Below are positions 29,962-39,667 of a stretch of 64,000 nt of DNA, in pieces. The stretch covers positions 1 to 64,000 of the forward strand of contig JAIOHM010000029.1 in the NCBI GenBank assembly GCA_019912965.1. Direction: 5' to 3'. This DNA comes from Anaerolineae bacterium. GTDB lineage: Bacteria; Chloroflexota; Anaerolineae; Aggregatilineales; Phototrophicaceae. Each line of letters starts with the position of its first letter. The first letter of the stretch is position 1. The notes below the pieces were generated by a model that did no database searches, was not told the origin of the DNA, and saw nothing but the letters and a program-made list of their open reading frames with translations. The translations under genes were made by a program, and so were the position numbers.

Positions 29962-30383
29962 TGTCCTTCGCCCTGCTTTGTCACTTGCTTGGTTTGAATA
30001 ATGTGATTGAGTTGGGTGCGCAGTTCTTCAAAGTTAGGCAGCGGCTTATTGATTATCTCGTCTACCCCATCGGTTTCCATGATTGCTTTGCGTTCGTCCG
30101 CACTCAGGCTGTAAGCAGTCATGAGGGCAATGGGGATGTGCTTGAAGTTTGAAATAGTCCGCATCCGGCGGGCAACATCAGTTCCCTTTTTACCCGGCAT
30201 CCGGATATCCATGAGGATAAATTCTGGTATTTGACCATTATAGCCGCTGGACTCAACCTCATCCAGCCAATCCCAAACTTTCTGACCGCTTTCAAATGTC
30301 ACGGCGGTATGCCCCCAGACCTGACACATTGTTGCCATCAAATTCAGAATGTCGGCTTCATCTTCCGCGATCAGCCAGATCAA
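29958..30383 (-). CDS. Response regulator (receiver domain only), partner of the adjacent kinase
   Basis: This 141-residue receiver domain has acidic residues in IAEDEAD, phospho-acceptor D59 in FILMDIRMPG, Thr in ALMTAYSLSADE and Lys in IINKPLPNFEEL. No output domain follows. The frame is open from TTG 30395, but GGAGGGG lies inside that stretch and points to TTG 30383 as the start. The gene is translationally coupled to the histidine kinase downstream. It is closely similar to the divergent regulator at 30547-30978, including the unusual insert near residues 42-53 and the shared KPLP-x-F-x-EL tail. A diguanylate cyclase or DNA-binding output is absent. Confidence 0.88.
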   Translation of the reverse strand: MIWLIAEDEADILNLMATMCQVWGHTAVTFESGQKVWDWLDEVESSGYNGQIPEFILMDIRMPGKKGTDVARRMRTISNFKHIPIALMTAYSLSADERKAIMETDGVDEIINKPLPNFEELRTQLNHIIQTKQVTKQGEGQ

Positions 30384-30470
30384 TATCCCCTCCAACGTTG
30401 GGAAACAGCCAACGACTTCTTTTCAAGTATACCTATAAACCAATAGTTGTGCCTGAATGGTCTTTTCAGT

Positions 30471-30505
30471 TTGCAGGATTCGTGTAAGAAAAATATAGTT
30501 ATAAT
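30471..30505 (+). promoter_or_regulatory. Promoter of the plus-strand response regulator
   Basis: TTGCAG (30471-30476) and TATAGT (30494-30499) are 17 bases apart, a good sigma-70 layout, and a TATAAT sequence overlaps at 30500-30505. The TTG start codon of the gene lies 41 bases further on, after AAGGAG. Confidence 0.5.
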
Positions 30506-30546
30506 GGTGGAATGCGGTTAGCTTTTGGGGCGACAAGGAGCCTACT

Positions 30547-30978
30547 TTGTCAACATGGATGGTAGTTGAGGATGAGCCAGATATTTATGAAATGCTTCTG
30601 GCGATGTTTGAGATGTGGGGAATTGAAGGCGTGGCATTCGTTGATGGCGAAGAAGCCGCAGCCTGGATTGAGGATGTAAATACCGGACGTTTCCAGGGGG
30701 AACTGCCAGAGCTTGCACTACTGGATATACGTCTGCCAGGGAATGTGAGTGGTGTTGAAGTCGGTGAACATCTGCGGAAGAGTCCCAAACTGGGGCAGGT
30801 TGCTATTGTCTTTGCAACGGCTTATAAGCTGAGTGCGGATGATGAAAAGAGCGTGGTTGCACGGGCGGATGCTGACCGATTGATGTACAAGCCATTGCCG
30901 AAGTTTAATGAGTTGCAGCGCATTCTGGAAGAAGTAATTGCCAAACGGCGAGCGAAAACTTCTCAATCGAAATCATAA
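30547..30978 (+). CDS. Response regulator (receiver domain only)
   Basis: This 143-residue receiver has VVEDEPD at the acidic pocket, phospho-acceptor D60 in LALLDIRLPG, Thr/Ala in VFATAYKLSADD and Lys in LMYKPLPKFNEL. It ends with a basic tail (AKRRAKTSQSKS) and has no output domain. Start is TTG 30547, six bases after AAGGAG (30535-30540); an in-frame ATG at 30559 would remove the acidic pocket strand. It is a paralogue of the regulator on the opposite strand, and the two genes are divergent across about 160 bp. It begins the plus-strand run that continues with the NERD-like gene 19 bases downstream, so it may be co-transcribed with addBA. Confidence 0.9.
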   Translation: MSTWMVVEDEPDIYEMLLAMFEMWGIEGVAFVDGEEAAAWIEDVNTGRFQGELPELALLDIRLPGNVSGVEVGEHLRKSPKLGQVAIVFATAYKLSADDEKSVVARADADRLMYKPLPKFNELQRILEEVIAKRRAKTSQSKS

Positions 30979-30997
30979 ATAGCTACAGTAAAGCGAG

Positions 30998-31759
30998 ATG
31001 CCCAATATGGATAATGTCGCTCCAGTGCGCGCGTTGAACCGTCGGTCAACACAACTTCTGCAAATCGGATTTGTGGTACTAGCGGTGGGTGTTTTTTTGG
31101 CTATTGTTGGATTGCTGCTGGTAAGTATCCCTTTGATTCCGACGCAGCACTCATTGTTTGTCCCTTACGATTTGTTTTTCAAGTTCGTTTTTTTTCTTGG
31201 GTTAATTGTGGTCGTAGCAGGAATTGCACTGGCATTTCGGGCGGTTACACGACGCAAAGAGAACGATCTTGCACTGTTGACCGGCGAGATAATGGGGCAA
31301 AGCGGGTACTTCGATGGTCGATATAGCTTCATTCGCAATATTAACCGACCGGGGTTGGGCTATATTGATGCGGTGCTTGTTGGCCCACCTGGGGCACTGG
31401 TGTTTCGCATTGTGGATAATGTTGGAGTATTTGCTAATGAAGGCGGAAACTGGCTGAAACAGAATGCCAACGGCGAGTGGATTCCTTTCCAGATTAATCC
31501 GACAAAAGAAGCAGTTGACGATATTCAAGCCCTCCGACAGTATCTTGTTCGGGAAAAACTGAATGAGATTCCTGTATTTGGAATCATTGTTTTCACGGCG
31601 GAAATCCACGATTCCAGTGTGGCCGAAAAAGACCCAGTGGTACCGATCAGCCATTTATCTGATCTGGTGCAGATTTTAGGTCAGCAATATCTTGTGAAGC
31701 AAGATCGTATTCCTCAGCAGGTGGTTACCGAATTGCGTCGTCTGTTGTTGGACGACTAG
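30998..31759 (+). CDS. Membrane-anchored NERD-like protein
   Basis: This 253-residue protein has two hydrophobic segments (about 20-48 and 60-80) followed by a cytosolic domain resembling the nuclease-related NERD fold: GLGYIDAVLVGPPGALVFRI and later NPTKEAVDDIQALRQYLV. In canonical NERD domains the second strand reads IExK after the D-x-V-x-x-GPxG strand. Here the corresponding residues are R137 and V139, so the acidic and lysine catalytic residues appear lost while D124 remains. It is therefore predicted to bind rather than cut. It lies 19 bases after a response regulator and five bases before addB, so it should be in the same operon as AddAB. The domain call is by motif only. Confidence 0.65.
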   Translation: MPNMDNVAPVRALNRRSTQLLQIGFVVLAVGVFLAIVGLLLVSIPLIPTQHSLFVPYDLFFKFVFFLGLIVVVAGIALAFRAVTRRKENDLALLTGEIMGQSGYFDGRYSFIRNINRPGLGYIDAVLVGPPGALVFRIVDNVGVFANEGGNWLKQNANGEWIPFQINPTKEAVDDIQALRQYLVREKLNEIPVFGIIVFTAEIHDSSVAEKDPVVPISHLSDLVQILGQQYLVKQDRIPQQVVTELRRLLLDD

Positions 31760-31764
31760 CTGAT

Positions 31765-34700
31765 ATGGCTGCTGATCTGCTGTTAGCACCCGTTGGTGCG
31801 GGAAAAACCGAGCACATCCTAAAACTGCTAATTGACCTAAAGGTTAGTCCGGCCGGGGTATTTGCGCCTGTTTGGGTACTACTGCCGGGCAGTCGTCAGG
31901 AAGATGATTTTCGTCAGCGATTGATTGATCATGCTGCTGGACGCCCCATCTTTTTCAACATTACTTTCTTTAGCTTTTACACCCTGTATGCCCACTTGCT
32001 GGATATTGCTGGGATTCCACAACGGGAAGTGGATAACACAGTTCGTTTACGGCTGCTGCGTTACATTCTGGATGATTTGAAACGCGGTCAACAACTCCAG
32101 GTTTTTGACCAAATTGCTGATAAACCGGGATTTGTGCGTATTGTGGCGGACTTTATCTACGAACTGAAGCAAAATGTTGTCAAACCTGAAGATTTTAGTG
32201 CGGCTGCCGAACGTGGCAGTCCCAAAGATCGTGATTTGGCACGGATATACAGTGCTTATCAAAAGATTTTGCTGGATAAAGATTTGGTTGATCGGGAGGG
32301 TGAAGGCTGGCTGGCGCTGACGGAAGTTGAAAGTAAACCACGACTTGGCAGCAATATTGCTCTGTTGATCGCAGATGGGTTCGACCAATTTAATCCACTG
32401 CAAGCTCAATTACTGTCACTACTGGCAACCCGTGCCCAACATACGCTAGTCACGCTACCAATTGTGCCCGGACGGGAAACGACTGTTGGACGGCGATTTA
32501 GAGAGTCGATCCAACGGTTACAAGGTAGCGGTGTATTCAATGTCAAGTGGATGGATGCTGTTTCAAATGAGCGGCGTCACTCGGCCTTGCGGCATCTCAG
32601 TGAGCACAGTTTTCACTTAGGTGCGGCGGCGTGTGAGTCTGGGGGCTGTCTAACGCTGATTGAAGCACCTGATCCTGCTCAAGAAGTGAGTGCAGTGATG
32701 CGCCAGGTGAAACGACTGCTGCTTACTGGCTGCCAACCGGACGATATTTTGGTCGCCGTGCGGGATTGGGAACGCTACGGGGCACATTTGGCGTCAAACG
32801 CACGGTTGTATGGCTTGCCTGTTGCCCTGCATTATGGCGAAAAATTGGTAAATAATCCAACAATCATTGCCCTGCTAAATCTGCTGGATGTGGCGGCAAA
32901 TGATTTTCGGCGGCGCGATTTGATTGATGTGCTGCGATCCCCTTATTTTGCGGTGGAGGGTTTAGCCAGTGAGTGGGTTGATAAGCTGGAACGAGTGAGT
33001 CGCGCACATCTGATAATTGGTGGGCGGAATTTTTGGCTGGAATCGCTTGATCTTGCGGCTGTTGAAACTCAAGATGATGAAGGTGAACGTCAGGAAGCGT
33101 TACTTACTCTAGCTGAAGCTGATTATCTGAAGCATAAACTGATACATTTTTTTGAGGCTATAACCCCGGTTGAGCAGGGGAGAACATCCGACTATATCGA
33201 CTGGTTAGAAACTCTAATTGGTTCTGATCGGGAAGCTGAAGCGGATGAGCAGTCGAATCAGAATGTCTATTCCCTCCATATGATTCACCAGATTCGGGCG
33301 ACAGCCGAAGATGAAGCTATTGAAGCCCGCGATTTGCTGGCGATGCGTGAGTTCAAGAATTTGCTGCGGGGTCTATACACAGCACAAAATTTATTTATGG
33401 CTTTAGGTTTACGTCAGGATGCACCTACTCGTTGGATTGATTTTATCAGCGATTTGCAGGCTGCGCTGGGTACGGCATCGATTAAACAGGGCGTGAATCG
33501 CACTGGCCAGGTGCTGGTGACGACTGTGGCGGATGCGCGTGGTCTGCCTCACAAACATGTTTTTATCCCCGGATTATCAGAAGGCATCTTCCCTGCTCCG
33601 ATACCAGAAGATCCCCTTTATCTGGACAGCGAGCGGCAGGCACTTACTGCTAAAGGTATTCCTCTGGAAACACAAGCGGAACGGGCGGCGGACGAGGGTT
33701 TATTTTATGAATTAATTAACCTGGGGCGCGAGACGCTGACTCTTTCACGGCCAACCATGCAGAATGGTGTGTTCTGGTCGGAGAGCCATTTGTGGCGGGC
33801 AGTGCATGTCTTGTTCAGTGATTCCGAAACGATTATTGGGGAAAATGAAATTCGCCTTGGTCGTGTGGTAGCACCTGAACAGGTTGCTTCGGTTGGGGAA
33901 GCGTCGTTGGTGGTTGCACAGGGTATGAGCCAATCAATACTTAAACCTGATGTGATTGGTTTATACAACTGGTTGGTGACAGCACAACCTGTTTATTGGG
34001 GGCATATTCGTAAGGCGCGGCAGATCGAATTGGGGCGGATGTTAAATCGCCGTTTTGATGCTTACTCCGGGGTTTTGGCGGCGGCATTTTCGCGCGATCA
34101 TGCGGCGGAAGCGTTGGGGGCTGGTCATGTGTGGAGTGCCAGCCAATTTAATGATTATGGGCAGTGCGGTTTCCGGTTTTTTGCCAAGCGGTTGCTCAAG
34201 CTGGAAAAGATCGAAGAACCTGAAGCAGGTATGAATGCTGCCCAATTGGGTACCCTAAATCACAAAATTCTGGAAGATACCTATCGCCGTTTACACGATG
34301 ATGGGGTAACGATTACACCCGATTATATGGAGCAGGCGGTAACAATTTTGCGAATGGTGGCGACTGAGGTGTTGGCGGATGCACCGCGCCATTTTGGCTT
34401 TCGGGCGTCGGGGCTTTGGGAGCAAGAGAAAACAACGCTGTTGCGTAAACTGGAAACCATTGTTCGGTTAGACTTTTCCGAAGATAGTCCAATTAATCAG
34501 AAATTTACCAGTGTTCCACGCCGACCTTATCTGCTGGAAACACCCTTTGACGCGGATTCAGATCAACCTGTTCTGCTGCCAATCAATTCGGAAATCGGGG
34601 GGATACGGGTCACAGGTTATATTGACCGGATTGATCGTCAGGGCGACCGAGTGATTTTGATTGACTATAAAACCGGGAGCAAAACGATTCCGACGAAGGA

Positions 34701-35046
34701 GATGCAGCGTGGGCGTAATTTCCAGATGATGCTGTATTTGCGCGTCGGGGAATATCTGCTGGCGAATATAGATGAGCCGGATGCTCCCAAGACTATAGGT
34801 GGTGGTCTGTTCTGGCATCTACGGAATGGGAAAGTCAGCGGCGCAATCCAGATGGATAAACCAGAGGATCAGGAAGCGTTGGACGAGGCATTAAATCATC
34901 TGAGCCAGCATATTGCACGGGGCAGGGAAGGGGATTTTGCAGCACAGCCGAATAAAACAGGTGGCGGTGCATGTTCACATTATTGCGAGTTCAATCAGTT
35001 CTGCCGCGTGAGCATTATGCGGCGTTCCCGACAAGGGCAGCGGTAG
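31765..35046 (+). CDS. addB: AddB-like helicase/nuclease subunit (PD-(D/E)XK, Fe-S)
   Basis: This 1093-residue protein is the B subunit of an AddAB-type helicase-nuclease that resects double-strand breaks and reads Chi. It has an N-terminal Walker A APVGAGKT (8-15), a helicase-like body that includes DARGLPHKHVFIPGLSEGIF, and a C-terminal PD-(D/E)XK nuclease with GYIDRID, VILIDYKTG and the QMMLYLR motif. Four cysteines fit the iron-sulfur staple: C801 (GQCGFRFF) and C1070, C1074, C1080. The spacing here is C-x3-C-x5-C, whereas B. subtilis AddB has C-x2-C-x5-C. ATG 31765 lies five bases after the NERD-like gene, and the stop abuts the addA start. RexB is an equivalent name. Confidence 0.88.
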   Translation: MAADLLLAPVGAGKTEHILKLLIDLKVSPAGVFAPVWVLLPGSRQEDDFRQRLIDHAAGRPIFFNITFFSFYTLYAHLLDIAGIPQREVDNTVRLRLLRYILDDLKRGQQLQVFDQIADKPGFVRIVADFIYELKQNVVKPEDFSAAAERGSPKDRDLARIYSAYQKILLDKDLVDREGEGWLALTEVESKPRLGSNIALLIADGFDQFNPLQAQLLSLLATRAQHTLVTLPIVPGRETTVGRRFRESIQRLQGSGVFNVKWMDAVSNERRHSALRHLSEHSFHLGAAACESGGCLTLIEAPDPAQEVSAVMRQVKRLLLTGCQPDDILVAVRDWERYGAHLASNARLYGLPVALHYGEKLVNNPTIIALLNLLDVAANDFRRRDLIDVLRSPYFAVEGLASEWVDKLERVSRAHLIIGGRNFWLESLDLAAVETQDDEGERQEALLTLAEADYLKHKLIHFFEAITPVEQGRTSDYIDWLETLIGSDREAEADEQSNQNVYSLHMIHQIRATAEDEAIEARDLLAMREFKNLLRGLYTAQNLFMALGLRQDAPTRWIDFISDLQAALGTASIKQGVNRTGQVLVTTVADARGLPHKHVFIPGLSEGIFPAPIPEDPLYLDSERQALTAKGIPLETQAERAADEGLFYELINLGRETLTLSRPTMQNGVFWSESHLWRAVHVLFSDSETIIGENEIRLGRVVAPEQVASVGEASLVVAQGMSQSILKPDVIGLYNWLVTAQPVYWGHIRKARQIELGRMLNRRFDAYSGVLAAAFSRDHAAEALGAGHVWSASQFNDYGQCGFRFFAKRLLKLEKIEEPEAGMNAAQLGTLNHKILEDTYRRLHDDGVTITPDYMEQAVTILRMVATEVLADAPRHFGFRASGLWEQEKTTLLRKLETIVRLDFSEDSPINQKFTSVPRRPYLLETPFDADSDQPVLLPINSEIGGIRVTGYIDRIDRQGDRVILIDYKTGSKTIPTKEMQRGRNFQMMLYLRVGEYLLANIDEPDAPKTIGGGLFWHLRNGKVSGAIQMDKPEDQEALDEALNHLSQHIARGREGDFAAQPNKTGGGACSHYCEFNQFCRVSIMRRSRQGQR

Positions 35047-38000
35047 ATGGAAAGGACAGAAGCCCAACGGATTGCCATTGAGCAGCACGACCAAAATCTG
35101 ATCGTGGTGGCGGGTGCTGGATCGGGCAAGACCTATGTGCTGGTGGAACGCTATCTGGGTTTATTAGACGCAAACCGCGATTGGCCGTTGAATGCGCTGG
35201 TGGCGATTACCTTCACCAAAAAAGCGGCACAGGAAATGCGTGATCGGGTGCGGCAGGCTCTGGAAAAGCGTTATGCAACTGCCCTCGATTCGGTCGAGCG
35301 AGATTTATGGGCAGGCCGTATTGCTGCGATGCAAAGCGCCCGGATTGATACCATTCACGGCTTATGCGCCTCGATCTTACGTGCTAACGCGGCAGAAGCG
35401 GATGTTGATCCTCAATTTGAAGTGCTGGATGAAATCCAAGCCTATAGTTTTCTTGATGACACCATTGATGGTGTGTTACAGGCTGTGGTGACGGAAAATG
35501 ATCCGGCGGTGCGCTTGCTGACTGAGTATGAAGTCAGTGCCGTGCGGCAGGCACTTATCGATTTCGCGATGGTGAATGTGCCCGATATTGCGGCTGATCT
35601 GATGCAATTCTGGCGTAAACAATGGGAAAAGATAGCAAAAGATGCTGTTTCCCGACTGATTGAGCAATCGGATTTTCAAGCGGCAGCGCATTGGTCGCCG
35701 GGGGTATGGCCGAACGACGACGATAAGTTGATGGCGATCTGGAAGGGCTGCCGGGAATCGCTGGATGTACTTCAGCGGCGGCAAGATAATTTGGATTTAT
35801 GCCTCGAAGCATTGCAAACTTTAGTCACTACCATCAAATTGACGGGCGGCAGTGCCAAAAATTGGGGGGATAAAGAAACGCTCGATGTTGCCAAGAATGC
35901 ACTGCGAACGATTCGGGAGTTTGCCAGTGCAACGCAAATACTGATTGGTGAAACACCGGGTGAACGCGATGAGCAGGCGGCAGAACTCTTGCCTCTGTGG
36001 GTGAGTTTAATTCGGCGAGCACAGATGGCTTACCAGCAGGCTAAGGCAGCGGCAAGCTATCTGGATTTTGATGATCTGGAACATAAAACATGCAAACTGC
36101 TGGCAGAATATCCAGCAGCTCAAGCACGGTATCAAGATGCTGAGTTCAAACATCTTCTAGTAGATGAATTTCAGGATACCAACAGTGCTCAATGGGAAAT
36201 TGTGCGTGGGCTGGCGGATTTGAATCAGGCTGGCAGCTTGTTTGTTGTAGGCGACCCCAAGCAGTCCATCTATGCATTTCGTGGGGCAGATGTCAGTGTG
36301 TTTGACCATGTGCGCGGGAAAATTCTGGAAGCGGGTGGTGGTGCGGTGGCGCTGGCGCGGTCTTTCCGCACACATCACAGCCTTGTTGAAAGTTTCAATT
36401 CGGTCTTCCAGCAAATCCTGCTGCGTGATTTGGGAAGCCCTGTGCGCGATTATGAAGTGGAATTGGGCGAACCGATGCAGGCAACACGCGAAGCTGCACC
36501 TTCTGAATCGTTGCCGCTGGAATTTTTATTTATCCGACGGGATGGGCTCGATGAGGAAGATGACGATGCCGAAACCCGTCGTCGATGGGAAGCCTATGAA
36601 ATTGCCCAACGGCTACGTCACATTGTCGAGAACGAGAAACGGGCGATTTACGACAAGAAATTGCAAGGACATCGAGAAATCGGTTTTGGTGATATAACAC
36701 TGCTGTTCCAGTCCACCAGTCATATCACGGTGTATGAAGATGTGTTCAAGGCGGCGGGACTGCCTTTTGTGACGATTGCGGGACGGGGATATTACAGCCG
36801 TCAGGAAGTCTGGGATTTGCTGAACCTGCTGACGGCACTGCATAACCCGGCGGATAATCTTTCGCTGGCGACGACTCTGCGTTCGCCTTTATTTGGGTTG
36901 AGCGATGATGCTTTGCTGGCACTGCGGGTTCGGCGGGATGTAGAGGGTAAAAGACTTCTGCTCTGGGATGCTCTGGACGATACCGAAAATGTGCCAGAGG
37001 CGGAAATCCCCAAAATTATTTTCGCGCGTGAGTGTCTTCGTAAACTACATAGACGGGCAGGACGGGTGACGATTTCCGAACTGTTGCACGCGGCGCTTGA
37101 CCAGACAGGGTATTTAGCGACATTAACTGGACTGCCAGATGGGGCGCGGCGGCGGGGAAATGTGGAAAAGCTGCTGGATAAAGCTGAGATCAGTGGACAG
37201 GTTACATTGGGGGCGTTCTCCCAGTATTTACGGGATTTGAGCAGCCGGGAAGTGCGTGAGGGTGAGGCTTTAACTGAGGCTGATGAAGCAGTGAAGTTGA
37301 TGACAGTTCATGCCAGCAAGGGATTAGAGTTCCCTCTGGTCGTGCTGGCTGATGTGGGATGGAGCCGTAATCGACGGGAAACCGCCCCAGTTATTCTTGA
37401 CCCAGCCTATGGATTAGCGTGCAGGGTGTATGACCCGATTGAAGATAAAACTGTGGGTACCTATGCTTATCAGCAGGCAGCACACCTACAAGAGATGCGG
37501 GAACTGGCGGAACGCAAGCGGTTACTCTATGTGGCGATGACGCGGGCACAGGATTATGTACTCATCAGTGGACAACTTCCCCTTAAGGATGGAAAGTGGA
37601 AAGCCAATACCTGGTTGGGTTGGCTTTGGACTGCGCTGGATTTTGACAGCGAACCTTTTGAGTCAGGGTTGAATATTCGTCATTATGACTGGGGACAGGC
37701 TGCCATATCGATTCCCACGCAGATGCCCTCCGATGAGGCATTTATACTCAGTGAAATGGGTAAAAACACCATAGGCTGGGATCAGGAAGCTGTTCGAGAA
37801 GGCCGACCGTTACCGGGTGAAACGGTTGCCCCGTTACTAGTCCAAAGTGTACAGGTTGAACGTGGAAAACGCGCGCGCCACCTGACGGCTACCCAGATTG
37901 CTGATTTGGGCACTGCCCCTTATGTACCCCATTTTGCGGGACGCTTCCGCCGGAGTGTGCTGCACGAAGCCCCAGAATTTATTGAGCAGATCAGCCAACG

Positions 38001-38574
38001 AGAACCCGAACAGGTTTCCCGGCGGATTATTGGCGAAATTGTGCATCGCGTTTTGGGCATATGGAATTTTGTAGTTACCGATGCCAGCCTGAGAGCATAT
38101 GCCTGGGAACAGGGGGTTGTGGACGATGGAAGACAAAAATTTGCCGTACAAGAAGCTCGAAAACTGCTCCACCTAACCCTGAACAGCAGCCTTTATGAGT
38201 TGATTGAGTCCGCCCAACAGGTGTTCCGCGAACTGCCCTTTATTTATAAGACAGATAAACGCATTATTCATGGTGTCTTGGACGTGCTGTTACAGCGTGA
38301 GGATGGTTCATGGGTGGTGGTGGATTATAAGACAAGTTACGTAGAAGGTGGGCAGCGCGACCGAAATTTGGTGATTGAGCACGCCCGACGTTATCATCTG
38401 CAGGTGGGTGTTTATGCGGCGGCTGTTCGGGCACAATTGAACGAAACTGTGATACCGGATGTTTATATTCATTACATCCGATACGGTCAAACCGTTCTGG
38501 TGCCAACTGATGATTGGATGTACGCATTGGCACAACTCGAAAATACCATCGGTGATTTATTGGATATTGAGTAA
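35047..38574 (+). CDS. addA: AddA helicase-nuclease (UvrD family)
   Basis: This 1175-residue protein has all superfamily 1A helicase motifs: Walker A VAGAGSGKT at 22-30, AITFTKKAAQEMRDR, Walker B LLVDEFQDTNSAQW, VVGDPKQSIYAFRGAD, SFRTHHSL, MTVHASKGLEFPLV and LLYVAMTRAQDYVLISG. A C-terminal RecB-type nuclease has GVLDVLLQ, WVVVDYKTSY and HLQVGVYAAAV. AddA supplies 3'-5' translocation and one nuclease of the AddAB complex, which loads RecA after resection. The start ATG directly follows the addB stop (TAG-ATG), so the subunits are translated together. Length and motifs are complete. Confidence 0.95.
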   Translation: MERTEAQRIAIEQHDQNLIVVAGAGSGKTYVLVERYLGLLDANRDWPLNALVAITFTKKAAQEMRDRVRQALEKRYATALDSVERDLWAGRIAAMQSARIDTIHGLCASILRANAAEADVDPQFEVLDEIQAYSFLDDTIDGVLQAVVTENDPAVRLLTEYEVSAVRQALIDFAMVNVPDIAADLMQFWRKQWEKIAKDAVSRLIEQSDFQAAAHWSPGVWPNDDDKLMAIWKGCRESLDVLQRRQDNLDLCLEALQTLVTTIKLTGGSAKNWGDKETLDVAKNALRTIREFASATQILIGETPGERDEQAAELLPLWVSLIRRAQMAYQQAKAAASYLDFDDLEHKTCKLLAEYPAAQARYQDAEFKHLLVDEFQDTNSAQWEIVRGLADLNQAGSLFVVGDPKQSIYAFRGADVSVFDHVRGKILEAGGGAVALARSFRTHHSLVESFNSVFQQILLRDLGSPVRDYEVELGEPMQATREAAPSESLPLEFLFIRRDGLDEEDDDAETRRRWEAYEIAQRLRHIVENEKRAIYDKKLQGHREIGFGDITLLFQSTSHITVYEDVFKAAGLPFVTIAGRGYYSRQEVWDLLNLLTALHNPADNLSLATTLRSPLFGLSDDALLALRVRRDVEGKRLLLWDALDDTENVPEAEIPKIIFARECLRKLHRRAGRVTISELLHAALDQTGYLATLTGLPDGARRRGNVEKLLDKAEISGQVTLGAFSQYLRDLSSREVREGEALTEADEAVKLMTVHASKGLEFPLVVLADVGWSRNRRETAPVILDPAYGLACRVYDPIEDKTVGTYAYQQAAHLQEMRELAERKRLLYVAMTRAQDYVLISGQLPLKDGKWKANTWLGWLWTALDFDSEPFESGLNIRHYDWGQAAISIPTQMPSDEAFILSEMGKNTIGWDQEAVREGRPLPGETVAPLLVQSVQVERGKRARHLTATQIADLGTAPYVPHFAGRFRRSVLHEAPEFIEQISQREPEQVSRRIIGEIVHRVLGIWNFVVTDASLRAYAWEQGVVDDGRQKFAVQEARKLLHLTLNSSLYELIESAQQVFRELPFIYKTDKRIIHGVLDVLLQREDGSWVVVDYKTSYVEGGQRDRNLVIEHARRYHLQVGVYAAAVRAQLNETVIPDVYIHYIRYGQTVLVPTDDWMYALAQLENTIGDLLDIE

Positions 38575-38575
38575 T

Positions 38576-39550
38576 ATGGCGATCATTCAACGGTTTACCA
38601 CACAACTGCCCATCTGGGCACGCTCTGACCATCCCCTGCTGCGTTATGAATTAGGACGTGCCAATCGTACTTCTCGCAGAACAAGATATTTACGCATCGC
38701 AGGATTAGCGGCGGTGATCGTTCTATTGTTCTGGGCAGGGTATGCAATTGCGACTGGATTTTTTCAGAACGCGCCGGGTCAAAATCTGACCGAGATTGCG
38801 ATGGCGATTGTATTCTGGCCGACGCTGGCGTTGCAGGTGATTATGCAGGTGGCCGCGCTAACGCTAACGGTCAATACGGTCAGTGAACAGAAACGCCGCC
38901 AAACCTGGGATAGCCTGCGGGCGACGCAGGATGGGGCAGGGCTTACACTGCGGGCACGCTGGGTGACGGTCTATTATCGGTTGCTGCCTTTGCTGGTGGT
39001 GACGGTGGTGATTCGGGTGGGGCTTATTATTGGCATTCTGATTGATTTGACGGCTTTTCAGGGACGTTATATTGATCTGCTGCTGAATAATGTGGTGCCG
39101 GAGGTTTCGCCGATTGTGGGAGCGCTGCTGCTGGCGTTTCTGATGACAGCCAGTTTGTTGCTTCCGTTTACCAGCGTAGGGTTTGACTCGGCTATCGGTT
39201 TGCTGGTATCCGTAACGGTACAGCAGCGGGTCTACAGCGTGATGACCCAGATTATTGTAGTGGGCATTCGTTTGTTGATTCTGGTGACTTTGATGGTAGG
39301 GGCAACCCAGTTTGTTCGCGGATCATTTCAGGTGAGCGATGGTGCAGCCTGGTTGCTGATGGGTGGGTTCTCTGCATTGGGTGATTGGGGTTTGTCCTTT
39401 CTGCATCTAGGGTTTTATAGCGAAGTTTGGGCAACCATCCCTTATGCTGTGTTTTTAGGAATTGGTTTACTGCTGTTCGCAATGGCACAGTCGGCGTTGA
39501 GCGAAGGAATTCTGGCATTTGCTATCCACAGGGCGGAACGAAGTGGGTGA
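38576..39550 (+). CDS. Multi-pass membrane protein, ABC-2 permease-like (unknown function)
   Basis: This 324-residue protein has about seven predicted membrane helices (for example IAGLAAVIVLLFWAGYAIA and PIVGALLLAFLMTASLLLPF) and a short cytosolic stretch SEQKRRQTWDSLRATQ between helices 2 and 3. That motif and topology recall the membrane domain of ABC-2 permeases, where an ExGTWDLL motif is common. No ATPase gene is near, so transport is uncertain. The frame is open upstream into addA, but ATG 38576, two bases after the addA stop, is the natural start. It probably rides on the addBA transcript. No family is assigned with certainty. Confidence 0.7.
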   Translation: MAIIQRFTTQLPIWARSDHPLLRYELGRANRTSRRTRYLRIAGLAAVIVLLFWAGYAIATGFFQNAPGQNLTEIAMAIVFWPTLALQVIMQVAALTLTVNTVSEQKRRQTWDSLRATQDGAGLTLRARWVTVYYRLLPLLVVTVVIRVGLIIGILIDLTAFQGRYIDLLLNNVVPEVSPIVGALLLAFLMTASLLLPFTSVGFDSAIGLLVSVTVQQRVYSVMTQIIVVGIRLLILVTLMVGATQFVRGSFQVSDGAAWLLMGGFSALGDWGLSFLHLGFYSEVWATIPYAVFLGIGLLLFAMAQSALSEGILAFAIHRAERSG

Positions 39551-39667
39551 ATGTAGCGTCTTATCGTAGACTGTGCGTCAGTTATTAGATTAGTGAGCGC
39601 ATAACCGAGGTGAAAAAATTCGCCTATACTGTTTATTGAAAGTAGCGCGTAACAAGGGGGCTTGATT

